Under the pieces are notes generated by a model, which saw only the letters and a program-made list of their open reading frames with translations, had not been told where the DNA came from and did not search any database. From assembly GCA_948473115.1 (NCBI GenBank), contig CAOKWI010000042.1, positions 1-39,132 on the forward strand: 39,132 nucleotides of DNA. Reading direction: 5' to 3'. The translations under genes were made by a program, and so were the position numbers. Shown piece by piece: positions 24,980-32,394 of the stretch. How positions within the stretch are numbered: the stretch's first letter is position 1; each line of letters opens with the position of its first letter. This DNA comes from an uncultured Lachnospiraceae bacterium (GTDB lineage: Bacteria > Bacillota > Clostridia > Lachnospirales > Lachnospiraceae).

Positions 24980-25796
24980 ATCCAAACTGCTCTCCGCCCC
25001 CTACACGGTGTGGATGACGGTCTTTATCGTGCTGCCCATGCTGCTGGTAGGCTATTTTGCCTTTACGGATAAATCGGGCAGCTTTACGCTGGAAAATATT
25101 CTGAACGTGGGACAATACTCCAATGTATTCCTGCGCTCCATCTGGCTGGGGGCAGTGGCAACCGTTGTTTCCCTGGGGCTGGGATATCCCCTGGCGTACA
25201 TTATCGCCAAGATGAATGCCAGGCGTCAGAATGTGATGGTGATGCTGGTCATGCTGCCCATGTGGATGAATTTCCTGCTGCGCACCTATGCCTGGATGAC
25301 GCTGCTGGAGGATAACGGACTGATCAACTCGGCATTGGCTGCCCTGGGGCTGCCCCGGATCCATATGATCAACACCGCCGGGGCAGTGGTGCTTGGTATG
25401 GTCTACAATTATATCCCCTATATGATCCTGCCCCTGTACTCGGTGCTGACGAAAATTGACAAGAGTGTGATAGAGGCTGCCCAGGATCTGGGAGCCAACG
25501 ACAGGGAAGTCTTCTTGAAGGTGATCATGCCTTTGAGTATGCCCGGAATCATCTCCGGTGTGACCATGGTATTCGTTCCGGCGGTGAGCACCTTTATCAT
25601 TTCCAAAATGCTGGGAGGAGGCGGAAATCTGCTGATCGGAGACCTGATCGACATGCAGTTCCTGGGCAGTGCCTACAATCCCAATCTGGGTTCTGCCGTG
25701 TCCCTGGTACTGATGGTGATCATCCTGATCTGCATGGGTATCATGAACCAGTTTGACGACGGAGAGGCGGCGGAGGGAGGAGGTATGCTGATATGA
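24969..25796 (+). CDS. potB: Spermidine/putrescine ABC transporter permease PotB
   Basis: A 275-residue permease with about six membrane segments. The conserved EAA loop reads EAAQDLGANDREVFLKVIMPLSMPG (residues about 172-196), where the ATPase docks. N-terminal LSAPYTVWMTVFIVLPMLLVGYFAF is the first segment. ATG 24969 is preceded by GAGGAGG and overlaps potA. The stop overlaps potC (ATGA), so the three are translationally coupled. Confidence 0.92.
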   Translation: MKSESKLLSAPYTVWMTVFIVLPMLLVGYFAFTDKSGSFTLENILNVGQYSNVFLRSIWLGAVATVVSLGLGYPLAYIIAKMNARRQNVMVMLVMLPMWMNFLLRTYAWMTLLEDNGLINSALAALGLPRIHMINTAGAVVLGMVYNYIPYMILPLYSVLTKIDKSVIEAAQDLGANDREVFLKVIMPLSMPGIISGVTMVFVPAVSTFIISKMLGGGGNLLIGDLIDMQFLGSAYNPNLGSAVSLVLMVIILICMGIMNQFDDGEAAEGGGMLI

Positions 25797-26614
25797 AAAA
25801 GGCGGGTGCCCGCATTTACACCTTTCTCATTTTCCTGTTTTTGTATGCCCCGATTCTGGTGCTGATCGTGTTCTCCTTCAATGACTCGGAGACCGCCAGC
25901 CGCACGGTATGGGGTGGATTTTCCCTGCGGTGGTACCGGAAGCTATTTGAGGATCGGCTGATCCTGGAGGCATTGTGCAACACGCTGCTGATCGCGGTGG
26001 TATCCGCGGCGGCGTCCACGGTGCTGGGCACCATGGCGGCCATCGGGATCAACTCCATGAAGCGCCTGCCAAGACGGGTCATGATGAACATTACGAACTT
26101 TCCCATGGTGAACCCGGAGATTGTCACCGGCGTGTCACTGATGCTTTTGTTTGTGTCCGCTGTGAGGCTGTTCGGGGGGAGAAGCCTGGGAATGGGTTCG
26201 CTGTTTGCGGCCCATATCACCTTCTGCCTGCCCTATGTGATCCTGTCCGTGCTGCCCAAGCTGCGCCAGATGGATCCCAACCTTTACGAGGCGGCTCAGG
26301 ATCTGGGATGCCCTCCCGTGAAGGCTTTTTTCAAGGTGGTGCTGCCGGAGATCATGCCCGGGGTCGTGACGGGGCTGATCATGGCGTTTACCCTTTCCAT
26401 CGACGATTTTGTGATCAGCTATTTTACCAGCGGAACCACCCAGACCCTGCCCATTTACATCTATTCCATGACAAGAAAGCGCATCAGCCCGGAGATCAAT
26501 GCCCTGTCCACTGTGATGTTCGCGGTGGTGATGGTGCTGCTGATCATCATCAATGCGCGCAATGCCAGGGAGCGTAAAATAGAGAAGGCTCAGGAACGGC
26601 ATGAGAGTGTATAG
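25793..26614 (+). CDS. potC: Spermidine/putrescine ABC transporter permease PotC
   Basis: A 273-residue permease with about six membrane segments and the EAA loop EAAQDLGCPPVKAFFKVVLPEIMPG. It starts with ATGA overlapping the potB stop. The motif FTLSIDDFVISYFTSG near residues 200-215 is typical of PotC/PotI permeases. It ends with a short basic tail. A 60-base gap separates it from potD. Confidence 0.92.
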   Translation: MKKAGARIYTFLIFLFLYAPILVLIVFSFNDSETASRTVWGGFSLRWYRKLFEDRLILEALCNTLLIAVVSAAASTVLGTMAAIGINSMKRLPRRVMMNITNFPMVNPEIVTGVSLMLLFVSAVRLFGGRSLGMGSLFAAHITFCLPYVILSVLPKLRQMDPNLYEAAQDLGCPPVKAFFKVVLPEIMPGVVTGLIMAFTLSIDDFVISYFTSGTTQTLPIYIYSMTRKRISPEINALSTVMFAVVMVLLIIINARNARERKIEKAQERHESV

Positions 26615-26674
26615 GGAACGAGGATGCTCTGTGCCGTGTGTATGTCACGGTGAAAGAAAAACAGGGGTGCACCT

Positions 26675-28018
26675 ATGAAGAAATATCATTTGAACTGCAA
26701 TTTATTTATGGTCGTCTGTCTGACACTCTGCCTGTGGCTGGCTCCTGTGCAGCCGCTTCTGGCCGGGGAGGCAGCCTCCGGTGGCTTCGCTGTGCAAGGA
26801 TCGAAAGCGGCTTCCGGTGGCTTTGTCGCGCAAGGGTCAAAAGCGACTCCCGGCGGTTTTGTCGGTGCGGGGAAGCAGGCGGCTTCCGGCGCAGCCGCTT
26901 CCGCGGAAAATACTGCGGCTCCGGACAGGGGCGTTACCATCAATGTCTACAATTGGGGCGAGTATATCGCCAACGGTACAGACGGATCGCCGGATGTGAA
27001 TGAGGAGTTTACCCGGCGCACGGGAATCAGGGTCAACTATACCACCTTTGACAGCAATGAGGCGCTGTATTCCAAGCTGGTCGGGGGCGGCGCAGATTAT
27101 GACGTGATTATCCCCTCGGACTATATGGTATCGAAACTCATCGACGAAAATATGCTGGCGGAGCTGGATTTCTCCAACATTCCCAATTTCCGGTATATTG
27201 ACGAGCGCTTTCAGGATCCCGACTATGATCCGGGAAGCCGCTATTCGGTGCCCTATACCTGGGGCGTGGTGGGACTCTTTTACAATACGGACTATATTGA
27301 GGAGGAGATCACCAGCTGGTCTGCCCTGTGGGATGACCGGTATGCGGGGAAGATACTGATGTTTGACAATCCCAGGGATTCCTTTGCCATCGCCCAGTTA
27401 CTGCTGGGGCAGTCGCTGAACACCACGGATGAGAACGACTGGGCGGAAGCCGCCGCGCTTTTGAAACAGCAGAAGCCCCTGGTGCAGGCATATGTGATGG
27501 ACAGGATCTTTGACAAAATGGAGAGCAGCGAGGCGTGGATTGCGCCCTACTATTCCGGTGACGCGGCAATCCTGGTGGAGAACAGTGACAGTATCCGGTT
27601 CGTGGTGCCCGAGGAGGGAACCAATTATTTCGTGGATGCCATGTGCATTCCCGCCACCTCCAGCCATAAGGAGGAGGCGGAGGCCTATATCAATTTCCTG
27701 TGCGATCCTGAGATTGCCGGCGCTAATATGAATTATGTGGGTTATTCCACGCCGGAGAGCGCGGCGAAGGAGTACATGGACGAGGAGATGGTGGAGAATC
27801 CCGTCTATTATCCGGACGAGGAGATACTGGAGCGCACGGAAGTATTTGTGAATCTGCCGGAAAGCACCAGCAAGCTGGTAGATCATCTGTGGGCGGAAGT
27901 GAAGATGGGGGGGCCCGGGGAATCCATGGTGTTGGTGGCGATCATTTTGGGCTTCCTGGCGGTGTATATTGCCATCCTGGTCTATAAGAGACAGAAGCGT
28001 AAAAGGGAACTGACCTGA
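26675..28018 (+). CDS. potD: PotD-like polyamine-binding protein with C-terminal membrane anchor
   Basis: A 447-residue extracellular substrate-binding protein, longer than usual PotD (about 350). N-terminal signal peptide (residues 1-30, ending LLAG). Three and a half 12-residue repeats (about 34-72) follow, then the PotD domain from about residue 88 (TINVYNWGEYI), with DYDVIIPSDYMVSKL and RYSVPYTWGVVGLFYN. Unlike standard Gram-positive PotD it has no lipobox; instead a C-terminal membrane helix (SMVLVAIILGFLAVYIAILVY, about 420-440) and a basic tail (KRQKRKREL) should anchor it. The start is ATG 26675 with AGGGGTG 6-7 bases upstream. It is the last gene of the operon; its stop lies inside the terminator stem. 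Confidence 0.9.
   Translation: MKKYHLNCNLFMVVCLTLCLWLAPVQPLLAGEAASGGFAVQGSKAASGGFVAQGSKATPGGFVGAGKQAASGAAASAENTAAPDRGVTINVYNWGEYIANGTDGSPDVNEEFTRRTGIRVNYTTFDSNEALYSKLVGGGADYDVIIPSDYMVSKLIDENMLAELDFSNIPNFRYIDERFQDPDYDPGSRYSVPYTWGVVGLFYNTDYIEEEITSWSALWDDRYAGKILMFDNPRDSFAIAQLLLGQSLNTTDENDWAEAAALLKQQKPLVQAYVMDRIFDKMESSEAWIAPYYSGDAAILVENSDSIRFVVPEEGTNYFVDAMCIPATSSHKEEAEAYINFLCDPEIAGANMNYVGYSTPESAAKEYMDEEMVENPVYYPDEEILERTEVFVNLPESTSKLVDHLWAEVKMGGPGESMVLVAIILGFLAVYIAILVYKRQKRKRELT
26774..26893 (+). repeat. 36-bp in-frame tandem repeat in potD
   Basis: Units at 26774-26809, 26810-26845 and 26846-26881, plus a partial fourth, encode ASGGFAVQGSKA, ASGGFVAQGSKA, TPGGFVGAGKQA and ASGAAAS. Units 1 and 2 are nearly identical, the third has diverged. 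It forms a flexible linker between the signal peptide and the binding domain and could vary in copy number among strains. Confidence 0.8.
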
Positions 28019-28040
28019 TTCCACCAGGTCAGTTCCCTTT
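28002..28040. terminator. Bidirectional terminator between potD and the EAL gene
   Basis: A perfect 16-bp stem (AAAGGGAACTGACCTG with CAGGTCAGTTCCCTTT) and 7-base loop. It contains the potD stop codon and ends in TTT on the plus strand and in TTTT on the minus strand. It serves both convergent operons. Confidence 0.85.
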
Positions 28041-28052
28041 CGCTAAACAGCT

Positions 28053-28140
28053 TCATTCGGCAATTTCGCTGAGCAATTCCATTCAATAGCATCATTCGGC
28101 AATTTCACTGAGCAATTCCATGCAACAGCTTCATTCAGCG
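28053..28140 (-). repeat. 39-bp tandem repeat of the EAL gene's tail
   Basis: Two 30-bp near-identical blocks start at 28053 and 28092 (one base different). A third, diverged start falls at 28131, exactly at the true stop codon of the EAL gene. Read on the minus strand in the gene's own frame, each block is MELLSEIAE followed by a stop. The period of 39 bp keeps frame. It looks like slipped duplication of a gene terminus including its stop. Confidence 0.7.
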
Positions 28141-31079
28141 CCTTCATTCAGCATCTTCTCAAACACTTCTTCTGCCACGGGTCTGCAGTAGCGGTAGCCC
28201 TGTGCCACGTAAGCCCCGATCTCCATCATAAGCTCCGTGTCATTCTCCGTTTCCACGCCTTCGCATACTACCTGGGCGTTCAGGTCCGTGGCCAGATTGA
28301 CGATGTTTTTCATGATGCTCACTTGTCTGGTACGATTCTCATTGTTGAGGAGAAAGGAGCGGTCCAGCTTGATGACGGAGGCCGGGATCTGCTCAAAGAC
28401 ACCCAGGGAGGAGTAGCCGGAACCGAAATCGTCTATGGAGAGGCGAACTCCCTTTTCCCGCAGGATCTCCACGATCTCCATGACCTTCTGCTGCTGGACT
28501 TCCTCCACCACAAGGGTTTCCGTGATCTCTACCTCGATCAGCTCCTTCGGCACCTGATATTTGTCTATCACGGCTTCGAATCTGTCCGGGAAGCTGTCCT
28601 CAGTGAAATGAATCCGGGAAAAATTACAGGAGACAGGCACCACGTTCAGGCCTGCGTCGATCCTTCTGCGAAGCATTCTGCACACGCTTTCCATCACAAA
28701 GAAATCGATCTCCCGTATCCTGCCGGTGCGCTCATAATAGGGCACAAAGAAACCCGGAGCGCGGATCGCGCCTCCAGCTGTGGGATCCTTGAACCGTACC
28801 AGGGCTTCCGCCCCCACGATCCTCTCGTTGCGGATATCCACCTTGGCCTGATAGAAAGCCACGAAATCTTTGCTGATATCCACGGATTCCAGCAGCTTCT
28901 CCCGCTCATGATCCTCCTTTAATTTCGCGCGCAGTTTGTCGTCATAAATCTGTACGGCGTTCTGGTAGCTGTTTTTCAGCGAATCCACCAGCTGTATACT
29001 TTCGGACAGGGCGCGCCTCAGGTCGCTGTCCCCGTTCTCCAGGCAGCCCACTCCCATGGCCAGGGACATGTGGATTCCTGCTTCCCGGTGGATCCGCCCG
29101 GAGATCCTGTCGGCTATGCCTGCAAGCCTCTCCTTTAACGCGTCCACATCCTCATATCTCACAAAGAGTACAAAATGGCTCCCATAGCTTCGGGCGTATA
29201 GTTCCCGCCCGCTGTTCACCTCCCCGGAGAGTGTTTCTATGACCAGTTCCAGTATCCGCTGGCCCGCATTCCAGCCATACAGCGCGTTGTAGCTCTTAAA
29301 TTGGCCGATATCCGTATATGCCACGGCGTAATTACTGCTTCTGTCCGCCGCGAGTATTTTCGCTGCCCGGTATCTCAGATAATTGAGGTTCCAGACGTTA
29401 AATTCCGTATCCTTGTACATCAGCTTCTGGACACGCATGCTGTTGCGCAGAAGGAAGAACAGCACCAGGATCACAGCCGCGGCGCAGCAGGACAGGACCA
29501 GAATGATCACAATACTGTGGTCGCTTATGAAATTCGCCAGGCTCATCTTGGAGTAGAAATTGTCCTGAAGCATATAGTCGTTGACCATCTTGTCGCTGAC
29601 TTCCAGAAGCTCCTTGTTTAAAATGCCCAACAGAGGCGAATCCTCATCCTCCGCTACCACCATATAGATATTATGGACGTCGCTCAGGACGCTGTGGATC
29701 TCCATCTGGTTAAACCGAAGCTGTGAGCCCAGCAGATACTCCGCCAGGTATCCGTCGCACATGGCGGCGTTTGCCCTGCCGTCTTTCACGGCATACAGGC
29801 TATCCAACTGTGTGGGAAAGGTAAGCAGTCCTGTGTTTTCCCCTGTGAAGTTCTGCACCGCCTCCCCTGATGCGTTGTTTTCCTCCACCGCAAGGGTGGT
29901 GATGGCATCGGTTTTGTCGTTTCTTCTCATAATGATGACCTGGGGCACCTGGGCATATACCTTGGTGACGGCCAGCCCCTCTGCCTTCATGTTCTGGGAG
30001 GTCTCCCCGCAGTAACTCAGAATGTCGATGCGGCCTTCCTTCAGGGCGTCCTTCGCGTCCTCCATGTTGTCCAGCCCCACATAGTCAAAGTGGATGCCCG
30101 TGCTCACAGAGACTTCTTCCAGAATCTGTCTGGCCAGGCCAAGGTATTCCCCCTCATTTTCATAGGAAAAGGGATAGCAGTCGGGGAAATATCCCACGAC
30201 CAGAGTTTCCTTTGCCGCGATATATTGTTTCTCCTCGCTGGTCAGCAGAATGGTCTGGTCCAGCCTGCTGTCATAGTACTTTACCATCAGTTCGTTTTCC
30301 AGCTCCGGACGGTTCATCTTCACGTCCGCGATCCCCTGGTTGAGTTCCCGCATCAGATCGTCATTCCCCTGCCAGGATATGTAATAAAACGGCATGGGCG
30401 CAAATCTGCCGACTACCCGCTGGCCTTCCCTGACCTCTGTCAGGGAGTGCACCAGTGCGTCTATCTCGCCCGCGTCCAGTGCCGCCTGCAAGGCAGCCGT
30501 GTCCTGATACTCCCGCACCTTGGGGCTGAAAATACCATGATCCGCCATGTATTCATAAAATTCGTCCTTCCGGATGTAACTGCCCACCACTCCAAAGGTG
30601 GCTTCCCACATGGCGCTGAAATCCTCGTAGGCGATGGTACTGTCACTGTTTACGGCAATAGCCCCGAAGGTGTAGCCGCTGGCCAGATCCGCGTATTGAT
30701 ACAGCTCCGCCCGTTCCTTGGAATACTGTGCCGAGCCCACAAGGTCGATCTCTTGTCTCAGCAGCATGTCCAGGGCGTCCCCCCAGCTGGTGCACTCCAC
30801 ATATTCGATATTCCAGCTGACATAATCGCACAGGGCCTCCAGGTACTCCACATCCATACCTGAGCGGCTGCCGTCAGGGCGTATTTCGTTGTAGCCGTCC
30901 ATAGGGAAAAAACCTACCCGGACCGTGCGCCTTTCCGCGCCATGCACCGTTCTCGCATCTCCTGTCGGCAATGCCGCCAGAAGCGTGATCAGGGATAATA
31001 ACGCCGCCGCAAGCCGCAGCGCCGGAACCCTTTTTACCCTGCCTGTCTGATCATTTCTTCGATTCTTCATTTTTCTCAC
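28131..31079 (-). CDS. Membrane sensor: two SBP_bac_3 domains, degenerate GGDEF, EAL phosphodiesterase
   Basis: About 982 residues. Signal or anchor helix (about 17-45), two tandem periplasmic-type solute-binding domains (about 50-275, start RTVRVGFFPMDGYNEI; about 290-520, start ETLVVGYFPDCYPFSY), a transmembrane helix (about 521-544), a GGDEF-like domain (about 565-690) and an EAL domain (about 725-970). The GGDEF signature is replaced by YGSHF (632-636), so cyclase activity is unlikely. The EAL domain keeps E758-A-L, the DD pair at 883-884 (DDFGSGYSSL) and EGVET, so it probably hydrolyses c-di-GMP. It should couple an extracellular small molecule to c-di-GMP level. GTG 31079 is the preferred start (GGAGG 6 bases upstream); ATG 31070 is possible. 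It converges on potABCD. Confidence 0.88.
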   Translation of the reverse strand: MRKMKNRRNDQTGRVKRVPALRLAAALLSLITLLAALPTGDARTVHGAERRTVRVGFFPMDGYNEIRPDGSRSGMDVEYLEALCDYVSWNIEYVECTSWGDALDMLLRQEIDLVGSAQYSKERAELYQYADLASGYTFGAIAVNSDSTIAYEDFSAMWEATFGVVGSYIRKDEFYEYMADHGIFSPKVREYQDTAALQAALDAGEIDALVHSLTEVREGQRVVGRFAPMPFYYISWQGNDDLMRELNQGIADVKMNRPELENELMVKYYDSRLDQTILLTSEEKQYIAAKETLVVGYFPDCYPFSYENEGEYLGLARQILEEVSVSTGIHFDYVGLDNMEDAKDALKEGRIDILSYCGETSQNMKAEGLAVTKVYAQVPQVIIMRRNDKTDAITTLAVEENNASGEAVQNFTGENTGLLTFPTQLDSLYAVKDGRANAAMCDGYLAEYLLGSQLRFNQMEIHSVLSDVHNIYMVVAEDEDSPLLGILNKELLEVSDKMVNDYMLQDNFYSKMSLANFISDHSIVIILVLSCCAAAVILVLFFLLRNSMRVQKLMYKDTEFNVWNLNYLRYRAAKILAADRSSNYAVAYTDIGQFKSYNALYGWNAGQRILELVIETLSGEVNSGRELYARSYGSHFVLFVRYEDVDALKERLAGIADRISGRIHREAGIHMSLAMGVGCLENGDSDLRRALSESIQLVDSLKNSYQNAVQIYDDKLRAKLKEDHEREKLLESVDISKDFVAFYQAKVDIRNERIVGAEALVRFKDPTAGGAIRAPGFFVPYYERTGRIREIDFFVMESVCRMLRRRIDAGLNVVPVSCNFSRIHFTEDSFPDRFEAVIDKYQVPKELIEVEITETLVVEEVQQQKVMEIVEILREKGVRLSIDDFGSGYSSLGVFEQIPASVIKLDRSFLLNNENRTRQVSIMKNIVNLATDLNAQVVCEGVETENDTELMMEIGAYVAQGYRYCRPVAEEVFEKMLNEGAE

Positions 31080-31140
31080 ACTAGACCTCCATATATTGCC
31101 ATTATAAGTTAATTCAATATCAAAATGCAAGGATTTGTTG

Positions 31141-31468
31141 GTAGCAGTTCAGCCGGTCAAAGTAAGCAGCGTCACTTTTCATACCCACGCCACCGCGAGG
31201 TGTTTTCACGCGTCTTTTGCGTGATAAAACCAAAGCGATTAGAATAATCGCTTAGACAGCTGTGCGCAAAACCGCTGTTTTGCGGTTTCTGTGCATATGT
31301 TACTGGTCACGGAGTGAACAGTAACGTAGCAGCTGAAAATCGTGCCGGCACGAATTTTCGGATGCTTACTTCGGCTGAGGGAGCGTCATGTCATGAGCAA
31401 AAAAAGCAGCGTAGCAGCGAATGGCGCTGTAAGCACGATTTTGCGAATGGCGCTGGCTGAACTGTTAC
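31141..31468. mobile_element. MITE-like non-coding repeat unit, copy 2 (328 bp)
   Basis: Ends GTAGCAGTTCAGCC and GGCTGAACTGTTAC are inverted repeats with 13 of 14 matching, and the right end is identical to that of copy 1. Flanks ATTTGTTG and ATTTGTCG are 8-bp direct repeats with one mismatch. The interior is packed with hairpins: AAGCGATTA/TAATCGCTT (31233-31253), an AAACCGC/GCGGTTT stem (about 31269-31288), GTTACTG/CAGTAAC (31299-31325), GAAAATCGTGCC/GGCACG(A)ATTTTC (31335-31359). TGCTTACTTCGGCTGA (31363-31378) mirrors sequence next to the left end. No protein-coding frame stands out. It fills the gap between the divergent EAL gene and the next plus-strand gene. Confidence 0.6.
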
Positions 31469-31500
31469 ATTTGTCGAAAGCAATCATTGAATATATTTTG

Positions 31501-31529
31501 TTGACAATTCGTTTAGAATACGTTACCTT
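31501..31529 (+). promoter_or_regulatory. Candidate promoter of the envelope-protein cluster
   Basis: TTGACA (31501-31506), 17-bp spacer, TACCTT (31524-31529, weak -10). It lies 32 bases after the MITE-like unit and about 85 bases before the next start codon. Confidence 0.4.
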
Positions 31530-31614
31530 AAAAGTACTGATACATGAAAACCTGTTTCCTGCGGGCACGCTTCCCGGGGAGGAACGCCGGCTGAAGCGGG
31601 CAGGGAGAAGTTTT

Positions 31615-32337
31615 ATGAAGACAACCGTGAAAAACACTGTGTTTACGCTTTTATTTCTGACGTTAAGCATTACCACTGCTTTTTTGATTTATCTGCATTT
31701 TCTGGCTCCGGGGGACAAAGACCTGACCGGGGAGTGGACCGCGGAACTGGACATGACAGACCGGGCTGCCGTCACAGCGCTCGGCTGGCTGCAGGAGATA
31801 GAGGCTGTCTCAATTTCCCTGGAGGACATGGAGTCCTATATGCAGGATCTGACCATTCAGGTCAACCTTACCCTGGAGCAGACCGGACAGTCCGGAGGAA
31901 CCTTCCGCTGCCACATTCCGCCGGAGAGTTACGAGGCATGCAGCCAGGCTGCCTATGAGGCGTTTGCCGCCGCTTTCCGGGAACTTCTGGTCCAGAGGCT
32001 CCGCATGGCAGGCTATGGGGACGGCACGGATGCGGATGCGGTGGAAGCGCTCGTGGAGGAAACCTTCGGAATGTCCACCGTGTCTTATCTGCGCGCCTGT
32101 GCCCCCGGGCTGCTGCCCGACCTGGAAGAACTACAGGCGCAGTATGACGGCAGCGGTACTTATGGGATTGCGGAAGGTATTCTCACCAGGCAGTTTGACG
32201 ACGGGAGGCCTGTGACGGCGATAGAGGAGCGTTATATCCGGCAGGGCTCCAGCCTGGTTCTGTCAGAAGAAACTGATTCCGCCGGGTCTGTCCGCCTTTC
32301 GGCACATTATCCCATGGTATATACACTGGTGCAATGA
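31615..32337 (+). CDS. Membrane-anchored extracytoplasmic protein, family not recognised
   Basis: A 240-residue protein with one N-terminal hydrophobic helix (about 7-28, TVFTLLFLTLSITTAFLIYLHFLA) without a lipobox. An extracytoplasmic, acidic, helix-rich domain follows (DAVEALVEETFGMSTVSYLRAC). I do not recognise the family. ATG 31615 is preferred with AGGGAG about 9 bases upstream; longer frames extend into the MITE-like unit. The following DacF gene starts 57 bases later in the same direction, so co-transcription is plausible. Confidence 0.6.
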   Translation: MKTTVKNTVFTLLFLTLSITTAFLIYLHFLAPGDKDLTGEWTAELDMTDRAAVTALGWLQEIEAVSISLEDMESYMQDLTIQVNLTLEQTGQSGGTFRCHIPPESYEACSQAAYEAFAAAFRELLVQRLRMAGYGDGTDADAVEALVEETFGMSTVSYLRACAPGLLPDLEELQAQYDGSGTYGIAEGILTRQFDDGRPVTAIEERYIRQGSSLVLSEETDSAGSVRLSAHYPMVYTLVQ

Positions 32338-32394
32338 CACCGAAAAAGCAAGATTCCTCATGTTTTCAAGGAAATGAGTGAAAAGGGAGATCCG

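Noticed and set aside
26675..26770. PotD as a lipoprotein with its lipid Cys in MVVC or LTLC
   Set aside because: These positions lack the small residue before Cys and sit within the hydrophobic core rather than at its end. A signal peptidase I site near LLAG with a C-terminal anchor fits better.
31342..31614. Longer version of the 31615-32337 protein starting within the MITE-like unit
   Set aside because: The extension is encoded by the hairpin-rich repeat and lacks a ribosome site; the ATG at 31615 has one and begins a proper membrane anchor.
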